From positions 1 through 64,000 of the forward strand of contig JACQFD010000009.1 of NCBI GenBank assembly GCA_016200225.1: DNA of 64,000 nt, read 5' to 3'. The position numbers and the translations under genes are program-made. This document shows positions 44,054-53,338 of this stretch, one piece after another. The first letter of the stretch is position 1. Every line of letters begins with the position of its first letter. The stretch is from Planctomycetota bacterium (lineage in GTDB: Bacteria; Planctomycetota; UBA1135; JACQFD01). The notes beneath the pieces are model-generated. The model had not been told where the DNA came from. It saw only the letters and a program-made list of their open reading frames with translations, and searched no databases.

Positions 44054-45088
44054 CTACTTCACCGCCCCCGCATCCACGTCCCTAATAAACTTTATCAATC
44101 CCCCGAAATAATTCTTCTGATCGTCATACTCCGCCAAATGGCTTCCATTCGGACAATAAATAAATCGTCCGTTTGGAAATTCGCGGGCCATGCGTTCCAT
44201 GAATTTCGGGTCCATGGTGTCGTAGCGGGCGCCGATGACGGCGGTGGGGACGACGATGCGTTTCAGGTCGGCCATGCGGTCCCAGTTGAGGAGTCTGCCG
44301 CTCGCGCCCATTTCGCTCGGACCCTGCATGGGAACGTAAATATTATTATTTAAATGTTTGAAACAGCGGACGACGGGGTCGGGCCATTCCTCGGCCGGCA
44401 TGCGGAGGATGTGGTCGGTGTAATAATACTTCATTAACAATTCTTCGTACTTCGGATCGTTATACTTGCCCGCCGATTCGAGCGCGAGGATTTCAGAGAG
44501 CGCTTTTTGGTCCATCGCGGGCATCAGCACATTCTTCGCATATTTATTATATTCGGGAATGCTCGCCATCATGTTCGAAATGACGAGGCCCTTCAGATTT
44601 TGTTGATATTTGAGCGCGTATTCGATCGCGAGGATGCCGCCCCACGACTGGCCGTATAAATAAAAATTCGACGCGTCGAGACCGAGCGCGACGCGCACCT
44701 GTTCCACTTCGTCGACGAAGCGGGGGATTTCCCACAATTGCGGCGCGTCCGGCTGGTCGCTGTACGCGGAACCGAGCTGGTCGTAATAGTAATATTCAAT
44801 TTCCTCCGCGGGGAAGTAACTGTCGAAGATTTCATGATATTCGTGCGTCGCGCCGGGACCGCCGTGTAGCAGGAGCACTTTAATTTTCGGATTGTTGCCG
44901 GTGCGCTTCGTCCAGACGCGGAACGGACCCTTTGACGTTTGAATATGAATCATCAGCACGCCGCCGGAGAGCGCGTCGGCGCGGCCGGCGTTGTCGAAGT
45001 AGGAATTCCGCGCGTCGCGGAGAGTGGCGCAGGCGGCGGCGCCGAGTGCGAGGGCCGCCGCAATCGCGATCGTGGGAATGCGTTTCAT
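44054..45088 (-). CDS. proline iminopeptidase-like S33 hydrolase, lipoprotein
   Basis: 344 residues from the ATG at 45088. A lipoprotein signal with Cys20 (ALGAAAC) is visible. The alpha/beta-hydrolase core has LLLHGGPGATHEYHE, YYYDQLGSAYSDQP, nucleophile Ser in GQSWGG, and the acid and His in GARYDTMDP and NGSHLAEYDD. This is the proline iminopeptidase pattern: removal of N-terminal proline from peptides, here probably on the outer side of the inner membrane. The frame is open upstream but lacks a signal there. It is divergent from the secreted gene at 45243; the 154-bp gap presumably holds both promoters, though I see no clear boxes. Confidence 0.88.
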   Translation of the reverse strand: MKRIPTIAIAAALALGAAACATLRDARNSYFDNAGRADALSGGVLMIHIQTSKGPFRVWTKRTGNNPKIKVLLLHGGPGATHEYHEIFDSYFPAEEIEYYYYDQLGSAYSDQPDAPQLWEIPRFVDEVEQVRVALGLDASNFYLYGQSWGGILAIEYALKYQQNLKGLVISNMMASIPEYNKYAKNVLMPAMDQKALSEILALESAGKYNDPKYEELLMKYYYTDHILRMPAEEWPDPVVRCFKHLNNNIYVPMQGPSEMGASGRLLNWDRMADLKRIVVPTAVIGARYDTMDPKFMERMAREFPNGRFIYCPNGSHLAEYDDQKNYFGGLIKFIRDVDAGAVK

Positions 45089-45242
45089 GATGGCGATCAT
45101 CGCGCAAATTGTAATGTCGCGCGCGGTCGCGCCGCAATGAGGGGCGTCGCGAAAATCGGCCGCTGCCGGCTTGCCGCGGAGATGCGTTCGACCGAGAATC
45201 GGGCGCCGTTGCGCGAAGTTCGCGCTCTGCGGCGACAATTTT

Positions 45243-46628
45243 ATGAAGCGATCGATCCGGCCGGTATTGATATTAACATTCTGCGCGATCGGCGCCGCCG
45301 CCGCCGCGCGGCTCCGCGCGAGCGATTGTACAAAAACGTCGGTCGGTTTCGTACCGATCATGGATTTGAACGGTTTTTATCAAGGAAAGGAAGGGGGCCT
45401 CTATCCGGGCGGCGGCGACGCGCCTCCGCCGGCGCATCTCGCGGGCGGCCTCGCGCAGGCGGCGCAGATCGTCGCGCGCGCCGCGTCGGGCGCGCCGTCG
45501 CCGAATGGTAAGATTGGTTTTGTTACGATCGGCATGTCGAATACGTTGATCGAGTCGAACGCATTTATTACAAATGCGAACGCAAATCCTTACAAAAACC
45601 CCGCGCTCGTCGCCGTGAACTGCGCGGAGTCCGGCAACGACGCGGCGATCATATCCAATCCGAATGCGCCGTATTGGAATTACGTCGACGCGCAGATCGC
45701 GGCCGCGGGACTCACGAAATTTCAGGTGCAGGCGGCGTGGCTCAAGGAGGGCGTCGGCAATATAACTCTTCCGTTTCCACAGGATTCGGATTTGTTGAAA
45801 ACTTATCTGATCGCGATCGTACAAATCCTGCATAACAAATTCCCGAACGTTCGGATTTGTTATCTTTCGAGCCGCATTTACGGCGGATACGCGACGGTGA
45901 ATCTGAGCCCGGAACCCTATGCGTATCAATCGGGATTCGGCGTGAAGGATCTGATCGCCGCGCAGATCGCGGGCGATCCGAATTTAAATTATGATATCGC
46001 GGCCGGCCCCGTCAAATCGCCGTGGCTCGCGTGGGGACCTTACTTATGGGCCGACGGGACGACGCCGCGGAGCGACGGGCTCGTGTGGATTTGCGCCGAT
46101 TTTCAATCCGACGGCACGCACCCGACCGTGAACGCGTCTGGCGCGCAAAAAGTCGGATCTTTATTATTGAAATTCATGCTGACCGACCCGACGGCGTCGC
46201 CGTGGTTTACAACCAATAATCCCGTGTGCACGTCGGCCGCGTCGGCTTCGTTGTTCGGCACAGGCGTCGGCGGCGCCGGCGGAGTTCCTTCCATCACGAT
46301 TACGCCTCCGAAACTCGGGACGCCGCAATCCGTCGTCGTCTCGCTCGCGGGCGCGCCGGCGAATGCGAATGTTTATTTTGCATTCGGTTATTATTCTTAC
46401 AACGACGGATCGCTGCCGTTCGCGGGCGGCTGGCAGCACATGAGCGCCGACGCGATCTTACAATTACAAGCGGACGCGAACGGCGGCGTGCAACTCTCCT
46501 TCGGCCCGCTCGCGCTCGACCCGGCCCTCTGCGGTTTGCAACTCTTCGCGCAGATTGCCACGGAAGATTCGTCCGCGCCCGGCGGATTCGGACTGACTCC
46601 GGGCCTCGCGTTCCGGTTTGGATTATGA
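45243..46628 (+). CDS. secreted protein, SGNH-hydrolase-like part plus C-terminal beta domain
   Basis: 461 residues from the ATG at 45243, with a signal peptide (LILTFCAIGAAAAARLRA). The central region has KIGFVTIGMSNTLIESNAF and later DGTHPTVNASGAQKVGSLLLKFM, which resemble the first and last blocks of SGNH/GDSL hydrolases. The Asp-x-x-His pair is seen (DGTHP), but the usual GDS is replaced by GMS. The C-terminal ~130 residues (SLFGTGVGGAGGVPSITIT ... AFRFGL) resemble the beta domain at the end of the FG-GAP protein at 9444. It is probably extracellular; enzymatic activity is plausible but unproven. Confidence 0.7.
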   Translation: MKRSIRPVLILTFCAIGAAAAARLRASDCTKTSVGFVPIMDLNGFYQGKEGGLYPGGGDAPPPAHLAGGLAQAAQIVARAASGAPSPNGKIGFVTIGMSNTLIESNAFITNANANPYKNPALVAVNCAESGNDAAIISNPNAPYWNYVDAQIAAAGLTKFQVQAAWLKEGVGNITLPFPQDSDLLKTYLIAIVQILHNKFPNVRICYLSSRIYGGYATVNLSPEPYAYQSGFGVKDLIAAQIAGDPNLNYDIAAGPVKSPWLAWGPYLWADGTTPRSDGLVWICADFQSDGTHPTVNASGAQKVGSLLLKFMLTDPTASPWFTTNNPVCTSAASASLFGTGVGGAGGVPSITITPPKLGTPQSVVVSLAGAPANANVYFAFGYYSYNDGSLPFAGGWQHMSADAILQLQADANGGVQLSFGPLALDPALCGLQLFAQIATEDSSAPGGFGLTPGLAFRFGL

Positions 46629-46645
46629 GTTATGAAAAGTAAAAA

Positions 46646-47449
46646 TTACTTTTCTGGTTTCTTCACCACGATCTCCAAATGCGCCGCGCGCCCGATGAAT
46701 GCCGGTTCGCGGCGGCATTCGAGTTCGATATTAAATAATCGGCGGAACGCTTTCGGATCTTCTAACAATTCCGCGTGGCCGCGCGCGTCGAGGCAGGTCT
46801 TGCCGCATAAATCCACGACTTCCAAACCCGCGCGCTCGAAAAGTTTTGTTAATTCGCCCGGTAAAAAAGCGTGCGTCGGAAACCGTTCGCGTTTGTCGCG
46901 CGCGAGCCATTCCGTTTTTCCCGATTTGTGAAATTCCTCCAAGCTGTCCAGATCGCCCGATTCTAAATAATAATCATAACCGTTGCATCGGCTGTCGACC
47001 GACGCGATCGCGACGCCGCCGGGACGCAGAATGCGCCGGATTTCGCGCGCCGCGCGCGCGGGATCTTCGGTAAACGACAGCGGATCGCCCTGCGCGAGCG
47101 CGAGACCGAACCGGTCGGACGGCAGATCCTTTAATTCACAAATATCGGATTTGATAAATAACGATTCGCGCCCCGGATACTCCTCGTCGACGCGTTCGCG
47201 CGCGCGGCAGAGCATTTCGTTCGACAGGTCGACGAACGTCACGCGGTATCCCGACGCCATGCAGCGCAGGCCCCACTCGCCGGTTCCGCAGCCGAGGTCG
47301 GCGATCTCGGCGCCCGCATCGCGCGGCAAAAATCGCTTCACGTTGTGCCACGTGAGGTCGCGGTAGAAGCGCCAATAGGCGCTCTTTTCGTACACGGCGT
47401 CGTAGACGCGCGCGTATCGGTCGTGGAATCGCTCGTTGCGTCCCTTCAT
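46646..47449 (-). CDS. class I SAM-dependent methyltransferase
   Basis: 267 residues from the ATG at 47449. RYARVYDAVY precedes the SAM-binding motif IADLGCGTGEWG (49-60). VTFVDLSNEMLCRARERV is motif II with the acidic ribose-binding residue, FGLALAQGDPLSF is motif IV, and IRRILRPGGVAIASVDS is the post-motif. The substrate is not readable; small molecules, tRNA or quinone precursors are all possible for this fold. It is convergent with the secreted gene at 45243 and divergent from the TPR lipoprotein gene at 47600. Confidence 0.88.
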   Translation of the reverse strand: MKGRNERFHDRYARVYDAVYEKSAYWRFYRDLTWHNVKRFLPRDAGAEIADLGCGTGEWGLRCMASGYRVTFVDLSNEMLCRARERVDEEYPGRESLFIKSDICELKDLPSDRFGLALAQGDPLSFTEDPARAAREIRRILRPGGVAIASVDSRCNGYDYYLESGDLDSLEEFHKSGKTEWLARDKRERFPTHAFLPGELTKLFERAGLEVVDLCGKTCLDARGHAELLEDPKAFRRLFNIELECRREPAFIGRAAHLEIVVKKPEK

Positions 47450-47599
47450 TCGATGAATTCTAAGGAAGATTCGCGCGCGAAACTCCGTCGGAGTTCCACG
47501 AACTGCGAAGTTCTTTACCTCGAACGCGAAAAACGGTCGAATGCGTTCCATATGGAACGTCGCGGCGAACCGCTCGAAACGTACAATACCTTAAATCTT

Positions 47600-48874
47600 A
47601 TGAAAAACGGCTTCAAACAAGCGGCGCTCGGCGTCGCGATTCTTTTGGCATCTGTAGGATGCCGCGGCGCATCGTACGAATCCGACGGCGACGAATATTT
47701 TCGCGAATGTAACTTTAGCGGCGCGTTCGAATCCTACAAAATGGCCGAGGCGAGCGGTCGAAGGGGAAATCCGACGCTCGAAGCCAAACTTAAAGAGGCC
47801 TCCGTTTATGCGGATCTCGACCGCGGCCGCCAGCTCGGCTTTCAAGGCGAATATCAAAAATCATACGATTTGCTCGAACAGCTCGCGGCGCGCGCGCCCG
47901 AAAACCCGCGCGTTTCCGAATGGCTCACAAAAGCGACGCGCAGCCTGAGTCGTAAATTTACAGAAGACGGCAAGGAGCGGATGGGGGTTCGCGAATACGA
48001 TCAGGCGATTCAACTGCTCGAAAAGGCTCTTCGTTATAATCCCAAGAATCAGGACGCGATCGATACTCTCGAGCGCGCAAAAACAATCTTAAAATGGCGC
48101 ACCGAGAAGGGCGAATTGATGTGGCACGGCGGCCTGCGCGCCATCAGCGAAAGCCAGCCGGAAATGGCCGAGTCGAAACTGACGGCGGTTCCGAACTTTA
48201 CAGATGCGCACAACGACGTCGATGACTACATTTCCGAAGTGCGCGCGGTCGTCGGCGACAATCATTACAGAATGGCGACCGGCCTCGAAAAAAAAGGCCA
48301 GTGGTTCGCGGCGCTCGTTGAATACAAAAAGGCGCGGACGCTCCACGCCACGCCGACCGGAATCGACGCCGCCGTCGCGCGGATGGAAGTCGAAGTCAAG
48401 GCCGATCAGTATTATCACGCCGGCAAAAACTCGCTCGCGCGCGACGAATTCGAACACGCCCGCGACCGCCTGACCAAGGCGCTCGATGCAACAAAAAACA
48501 AGGACAACCGCATCGCGATCGAAGCCGCGCTCGCGCAGGTGACCGAAAAACAGAATGCTAAAGAACACAAGGACGCGGTGAATCTCGAACTCGAGGGTCG
48601 TCTCGCCGAGGCGATCGACGCGCTTCGAATCCTCGACACGCGCTCTCCGGCCTACGGCGACACGCGCGAGCGCATCGACCGCCTGACGCGACAGTTGCGC
48701 GACGCGCAGGGTAATTATAAAGATGCGCTCGCGAAGCTCGACACGGGAGATTTGCTCGGCGGGCGCGCAAAACTAAAAGCGGCGCTCTTTCTGCAGCCTT
48801 TCATGCCCGAAGCCCGCGCTAAATTGAAGGAAGTCGACGCCGCGCTCGCCGCGCAAAAGAAAGATTCGAAATAG
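47600..48874 (+). CDS. TPR-repeat lipoprotein
   Basis: 424 residues from the ATG at 47600; the frame is open upstream without a better start. Lipoprotein signal with Cys21 (LLASVGC). The rest is helical and charged, with TPR-like units such as RMGVREYDQAIQLLEKALRY followed by PKNQDAIDTLERA, and a late unit KLDTGDLLGGRAKLKAALFL followed by PFMPEARAKLKEV. It is probably a periplasmic scaffold in an envelope complex, attached to a membrane by lipid. No catalytic features. The next gene lies on the opposite strand, ending 26 bp after the stop. Confidence 0.8.
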   Translation: MKNGFKQAALGVAILLASVGCRGASYESDGDEYFRECNFSGAFESYKMAEASGRRGNPTLEAKLKEASVYADLDRGRQLGFQGEYQKSYDLLEQLAARAPENPRVSEWLTKATRSLSRKFTEDGKERMGVREYDQAIQLLEKALRYNPKNQDAIDTLERAKTILKWRTEKGELMWHGGLRAISESQPEMAESKLTAVPNFTDAHNDVDDYISEVRAVVGDNHYRMATGLEKKGQWFAALVEYKKARTLHATPTGIDAAVARMEVEVKADQYYHAGKNSLARDEFEHARDRLTKALDATKNKDNRIAIEAALAQVTEKQNAKEHKDAVNLELEGRLAEAIDALRILDTRSPAYGDTRERIDRLTRQLRDAQGNYKDALAKLDTGDLLGGRAKLKAALFLQPFMPEARAKLKEVDAALAAQKKDSK

Positions 48875-48900
48875 TTATTTTAGGTTCAATTTAGTTAAAT

Positions 48901-49632
48901 TTAAGATTTCGCCGACGCGGGCTTTTTTCGCAATCCGCCCGCGACGAGCGCCGCGCCCGCGAGCAGGCAACCGGCCGAGCCGATCGCATACCACGGCCAC
49001 GGGTTGACGTCCGCGCGCATGACGATCGTTTGATAACCGTACACGAGCCAGATCGAAATTGATATTACAATAAGCCAGCGGCCGAATATAAAGGATCCGG
49101 GCGCTTGATCGGGCTCTTCGAGCGAACCGCCGCCGTCGATAATTACAGTTTCCGCGCGTTCGAGTTGATCGCCGGTCTGATCCATCAATTTGCTATTCTC
49201 GCGAATCGAGCGCACTTCGAACGGCATCGCGATCAAGTTGAGCGCGAGCGCGATCCCCATCCACGTCGCGTGCGTCGACGGACTCGCTGCGCCGCCGAGC
49301 ACGGCGGCCGCCACCACCGCGAGCGAGGAGAACGTCGCGAACGGGAAAGTCTTTCCCTTGAGTCGTCGCGTGCGCGCCGCCAGCTCGGGGTCGAGGCCGC
49401 GTTTCTCGACCGCTGTTTTGATGGCTTTGCCCGTGCCGAGGAAATATACAAATACGGCCGACTGCGCGACCAGCATCAGGATCGAGGCGAACAGACCCAA
49501 CAATTGATGGCGTTCCACGCTCTGCGGCGACGTCGGAACCGAAATTCCACTCTGCGGCAACGCAAAGAAAGCAATTCCCGCCGTCGCAAACGCGGCGAGG
49601 CACAACCCCAGAAAAATGGGGATCATTCGCAT
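48901..49632 (-). CDS. multi-pass membrane protein of unknown function
   Basis: 243 residues with about six hydrophobic segments: residues 4-26, 43-66, 95-116, 121-141, 183-202 and 212-233. A short charged loop after the second helix contains KRGLDPELAARTRRLKG, and a cytoplasmic-looking acidic loop sits before the fifth. I recognise no family. It is divergent from the TPR gene at 49757, with the start (ATG at 49632) 124 bp away. Confidence 0.65.
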   Translation of the reverse strand: MRMIPIFLGLCLAAFATAGIAFFALPQSGISVPTSPQSVERHQLLGLFASILMLVAQSAVFVYFLGTGKAIKTAVEKRGLDPELAARTRRLKGKTFPFATFSSLAVVAAAVLGGAASPSTHATWMGIALALNLIAMPFEVRSIRENSKLMDQTGDQLERAETVIIDGGGSLEEPDQAPGSFIFGRWLIVISISIWLVYGYQTIVMRADVNPWPWYAIGSAGCLLAGAALVAGGLRKKPASAKS

Positions 49633-49756
49633 GGAAAAAGAAGCATGGTCGACCGCATCGCGAGCCTCGGGTTATGATAACAGTACAAGCGGCAAAGTAC
49701 CCCTCGTTACCGAACGCGGCGGGGAACCTTTCTACTTCGCGCCACGCACCACCACC

Positions 49757-50263
49757 ATGCTCGAATATACGGATCGCCGAGAACCCGCCGAACGCGCCAT
49801 GGCGCAGGCGTTGCGTTTACAAAACGAAGGTCAATACGACGAGGCCGAGCGCCTCTACCGCCGCGCGATCGCGCTGCATCCGTCGGCCGAGGGTTTTACC
49901 TATCTCGCGTGGACGCTTTCGTTTCTCGACCGCCACGATGAAGCGATTCAATTGTGTAAACGCGCAATCGAGCTCGATCCCGATTTTGGAAATCCTTACA
50001 ACGACATCGGCGCGTATTTAATACAACTCGGCAAAGCCGATCTCGCGGTTCCGTGGCTTCAGCGCGCGAAACAGGCGCCGCGCTACGATTGTTATCATTA
50101 CCCTTGTTACAATTTGGGCCGCGTTTACGAAATGATGGGCCGCTTCAACGACGCGCTTCGCGAATATACAGAAGCCGTCGACCGCGCCCGCGAACGCAAC
50201 GTCGAATACAGGCACGCGATCGCGGCGGTGACGAGAGTGGAAGCGATTTTGAAGAAAAAGTAA
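49757..50263 (+). CDS. TPR-repeat protein
   Basis: 168 residues from the ATG at 49757 (the frame is open to 49616). Three to four TPR units are clear: RAMAQALRLQNEGQYDEAERLYRRAIALHP, the next starting EGFTYLAWTLSFLDRHDEAI, then PYNDIGAYLIQLGKADLAVP, and a final PCYNLGRVYEMMGRFNDALREY. Without signal peptide or membrane segment it is cytoplasmic, likely mediating protein-protein contact. Its partner is unknown. Confidence 0.85.
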   Translation: MLEYTDRREPAERAMAQALRLQNEGQYDEAERLYRRAIALHPSAEGFTYLAWTLSFLDRHDEAIQLCKRAIELDPDFGNPYNDIGAYLIQLGKADLAVPWLQRAKQAPRYDCYHYPCYNLGRVYEMMGRFNDALREYTEAVDRARERNVEYRHAIAAVTRVEAILKKK

Positions 50264-50375
50264 ACTGCTGAAAAAATAATTTATATTAATATTGGAGTGC
50301 GACTCCGGATCCTTGTTTCCACGGTCGGGTCATGCCTCGTGAGTGTTGCCGGGTAATGTTCTTCGCGCACCAGCA

Positions 50376-51482
50376 TCATTCTCTGGGTTCAATCAGAATT
50401 TTTGGGTCGGGATCCACTCTTTTTGTTGTGAGCATGGTTATCTCATTCTTTTCCTGCGCCGGCTGAGGCTGTACAAACACGGCCGGCTCGCACTCTGCTT
50501 TTTCGTTCAACGCGTCCTTCAATTCAATAATATCGCGGGATTTGGACGGATCCTTAAATAAATCCTCGAATCGGCGTTGATATTTGGTAATAACTTCGGC
50601 GGTTGGATCGACTTCTATGTGTTCAAACGTCCACTCGGATCCCATCACTTGGTATTTCATAATAAATACCATTCTCTCGCCGCTGGACCTTCGGATAATT
50701 CCGAAATTCCCATACGTGTCCTGTAAATCCGAATCGAGTTCCGAAGATATATAATATTTTGTTTCGATTCGTCCGTCGCCTTCACTTGTCAGCGTTAACT
50801 GATGTCGAAGACACTTTCGTTCCCATTCCAATAGATTTTCCGGACGGTCCCTTAATATAAATACTCTTCGAATTCTCGCACCTTGCCTTGCGGCGCGTTT
50901 GTTTGAATTGTAGAAGTCCGCGGTCTTGCCGACATGCCTGTTGGACCAAAATTCGAGAATCGAAATGGTATCGTAATTATCGTCGGCGCGCAAATCGTCC
51001 AAGAAATGGCAAAAGAATTCCGAAAGCGCCTTCGGAGGGAGCTTTACCTGTTTCTTGAACGGACCCTCAACCATATCCTTGATTTCTTTTCTAATGATAT
51101 CAATCTCGTGCATAGCTATACTAAGGAATACAGGTCTGTCTCGAAGGCGCAGAAGATTTGAATTAATCTCGCCAACAACGCTTGTACTCTCGACCATGGC
51201 ATGGAGTTCACTGATCGCCGCCGCGGTTTCGCGTCCCTGGCGCTTGATCTCATGAGCTAAGGAATCAGCTTTCCACAAGCCCAGCAATACAAGGATTTCG
51301 ACTGTAAACATTGCAACTTGTCCTTCCAAATCTGTAGTGAACTTTCCAGAGACAGCCGCAACAATAAAGTGCGTCAGCGCGAGCATAAATCCAACGAGAA
51401 ATTGAGTTCTACCCTCAAGATCTATTGCTTTTCGATGCTCTACCTGACCTCGTGAGACGCTAGTTTGACGATTTCCCTTCAT
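50376..51482 (-). CDS. membrane protein with large soluble domain, unknown; AT-richer than neighbours
   Basis: 368 residues. Two membrane segments near the N-terminus (about 28-46 and 55-71), then a helical charged stretch (SLAHEIKRQGRETAAAISEL). The soluble domain includes FYNSNKRAARQGARIRRVFILRDR and later EGDGRIETKYYISSE and IIRRSSGERMVFIMKY. A proximal basic strand-helix of this kind recalls phospholipase-D-like or sensor domains, but no HKD motif is seen, so I name no family. Codons are clearly less GC-rich than in flanking genes, and the gene sits alone between non-coding stretches, suggesting lateral gain. Confidence 0.65.
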   Translation of the reverse strand: MKGNRQTSVSRGQVEHRKAIDLEGRTQFLVGFMLALTHFIVAAVSGKFTTDLEGQVAMFTVEILVLLGLWKADSLAHEIKRQGRETAAAISELHAMVESTSVVGEINSNLLRLRDRPVFLSIAMHEIDIIRKEIKDMVEGPFKKQVKLPPKALSEFFCHFLDDLRADDNYDTISILEFWSNRHVGKTADFYNSNKRAARQGARIRRVFILRDRPENLLEWERKCLRHQLTLTSEGDGRIETKYYISSELDSDLQDTYGNFGIIRRSSGERMVFIMKYQVMGSEWTFEHIEVDPTAEVITKYQRRFEDLFKDPSKSRDIIELKDALNEKAECEPAVFVQPQPAQEKNEITMLTTKRVDPDPKILIEPRE

Positions 51483-51752
51483 TGTTTATAATTGATAAAA
51501 TTGGGAAGAACTTTTACCAGTACATCTTGGGGCTAATTGTCAAATGTCAAGTGCTTTGGTCAGGATTCGACGCCTTGCGGAGCTCTCATCCATTCCACGG
51601 AGCCCAGCAGCAAAGCGCATTGCTACGACAAAAGCGATTTTTGAACGCCAAAAAACCGCGCAAATCCGAAGAATTTGCCTATTAACTTCGTCGATCCAAA
51701 CGGGAGCGAGATCTCGCGACGGTGCCGTTCGAAATCGCGCGATGTGAATCCA
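51483..51752. other. gene-poor stretch next to the AT-richer membrane protein gene
   Basis: About 270 bp with mixed composition. A short plus-strand frame (51544-51747, 67 codons) is Arg/Ser-rich and has no family resemblance; I treat it as chance or debris. No hairpin, repeat or RNA gene is evident. Confidence 0.4.
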
Positions 51753-51953
51753 TCACCTATCCACGAAAAACCTTACCAGCCCATACGTCGCGGCGGCGAG
51801 TAAACCGATAAATGCCGCGAATTTAAACGATCGGCGCGCGGTTTCGCGGAGGATGCGTGGCACGTTTTCTTCGCGATAACAACTGAGACTCAGCGACACG
51901 ACGATGCAAAGATACAAAAATGCGAGGCAGTGAACGAGCAGCGATCGTTCCAT
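51753..51953 (-). CDS. small two-helix membrane protein
   Basis: 66 residues: a first hydrophobic helix (LLVHCLAFLYLCIVVSLSLS), a basic loop (RILRETARRSFK) and a second helix (FAAFIGLLAAATYGLVRFF). It begins 2 bp after the stop of the larger membrane-protein gene on the same strand, which strongly suggests co-translation. Possibly a small accessory subunit of that protein. No family recognised. Confidence 0.6.
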   Translation of the reverse strand: MERSLLVHCLAFLYLCIVVSLSLSCYREENVPRILRETARRSFKFAAFIGLLAAATYGLVRFFVDR

Positions 51954-51955
51954 AA

Positions 51956-52861
51956 TTATGCCACCGCCGTCGGAGTTGTTGGATTCGCCGCGGCCGCCGG
52001 TTCGGCGGCGGGAGCGATCGCGTCGCGCTCGGCCGACGAGTACGCGTCGAGAATGAACAGTACATTTAATAATCCCGAGACGGTTGTAAATAACAATCCC
52101 ATTTCCGCGAGCGGGAGATCCTGGCGGATACGCCGGCCGAAATTAAGTACATTCGCGAGAGCGGCCGGAAGGCCGAGCAGCACTTCGCCGCTCCAAAAAT
52201 ACAAATCGCGGTCGCGCTGCGGCGAGGTGCCGTGCGTGAGGAAAACGCCGATTGCAAATGTAATCAAAAGCGCGCCCGCGCCGAGGGCCGCTTTGCCGCG
52301 GCGTCCCAAATAGTAATGTCCGGCCCCCGGGACGAGCCACGCGAGCAGCGCGGCGATCGCCGGAGATTTGCGGCCGTCGGCCTGCGCGCCGACCCGGCTG
52401 CGAAAATGCGCGTCGGCGACGGATATCATATTTAATATTCCGCCGGCGGCCGTCAGAAAATAACCGATCGCGGCTCCGGACGGCACGGGCGCCTCGGGCA
52501 CCGGCCGCGCGAGCATGTTATATACTAAAAACGTTTCGATAAAATTCGCGAGTTCGGGAACGGCGAGCGGAATTCCGATGTTGCGGCCGCCGAATGGATA
52601 GGTCGTGCCGAATGTTACATAAAAACTCGGACCCACGAGCGTCCAGCCAAGCAGACTCACGACCGTGATGACGACGAACCACACGGCGCCCGCGCCGCCG
52701 CGGCCGGTCATCCAATGGCCTGTGCCGGGGATGAGCAGTCCGAGAAGTACGGTCGAAGGGGCGGGTTTTTGCTGGATCAAGTTCAGATGACACCCAAAGC
52801 GAGGCGGGATTTCCAAGCTTTCGTGGGTTCGCACGAAAAGTCGGCGCTGCGCGGGCGCCAA
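51956..52861 (-). CDS. membrane protein with two LIPGxGHxxxGRxGxA repeats (DUF6677/TM2-like)
   Basis: About 301 residues if the TTG at 52861 is used; the start is uncertain and a later one, for example at the TTG before IQQKPAPS, fits the fold better. Two related segments are seen: LLGLLIPGTGHWMTGRGGAGAV and LLAWLVPGAGHYYLGRRGKAAL, each opening a group of membrane helices. This duplicated pattern occurs in DUF6677/TM2-type proteins of Planctomycetota. Function unknown. It is divergent from the thioesterase gene (20-bp gap) and followed at 2 bp by a small membrane protein gene. Confidence 0.7.
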   Translation of the reverse strand: MAPAQRRLFVRTHESLEIPPRFGCHLNLIQQKPAPSTVLLGLLIPGTGHWMTGRGGAGAVWFVVITVVSLLGWTLVGPSFYVTFGTTYPFGGRNIGIPLAVPELANFIETFLVYNMLARPVPEAPVPSGAAIGYFLTAAGGILNMISVADAHFRSRVGAQADGRKSPAIAALLAWLVPGAGHYYLGRRGKAALGAGALLITFAIGVFLTHGTSPQRDRDLYFWSGEVLLGLPAALANVLNFGRRIRQDLPLAEMGLLFTTVSGLLNVLFILDAYSSAERDAIAPAAEPAAAANPTTPTAVA

Positions 52862-52880
52862 TTTATATCATCTGGATCCG

Positions 52881-53291
52881 ATGATTCGAGAAGTTCGCTT
52901 GCGCGTCCGCTACCACGAAACCGATCAGGGCGGCGTCGTCTACCATTCCAACTATTTGTATTATTTTGAAACGGGGCGCACGGAGTTCATGCGAGCGGCG
53001 GGCGTCCGCTACCGCGACCTCGAGGACGCGGGCAACCTGCTCGTCGTCACGGATGCGTCGCTGCATTACCGCGCGTCGGCGCGTTACGACGACGAGTTGC
53101 TCGTCCGAACGCGTGTCACCGAGGTGACGCCGGTCACCGTAAGGTTCGCATACGAGGTGTTTCGACTGCCCGAGGAGCCGTTGCTCGTCGACGGCGAGAC
53201 GCGCCTCGCTTGCGTCGGCCGCAATTTCAAACCGAAACGCCTTTCGCCGCGTCTGACCGATGCGTTGAAGCGCGAACTCGAATCCGCGTGA
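52881..53291 (+). CDS. acyl-CoA thioesterase, YbgC/4HBT hotdog family
   Basis: 136 residues, the standard length of a single hotdog domain. The signature VRYHETDQGGVVYHSNYLYYFETGR (9-33) has the catalytic Asp15 and the GVVYH-x-x-Y block of the 4-hydroxybenzoyl-CoA thioesterase/YbgC group. Such enzymes hydrolyse acyl-CoAs; YbgC in proteobacteria belongs to the tol-pal cluster, but no tol or pal genes are seen here. Cytoplasmic. It is followed by an unrelated secreted gene. Confidence 0.92.
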   Translation: MIREVRLRVRYHETDQGGVVYHSNYLYYFETGRTEFMRAAGVRYRDLEDAGNLLVVTDASLHYRASARYDDELLVRTRVTEVTPVTVRFAYEVFRLPEEPLLVDGETRLACVGRNFKPKRLSPRLTDALKRELESA

Positions 53292-53338
53292 CGCACGGCG
53301 AAACGCATTTTGTTTATAACTTGCAAATACAACATTCA

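Noticed and set aside
51544-51747. 67-codon plus-strand frame
   Set aside because: Arg/Ser-rich, no ribosome-binding site, no resemblance to any family.
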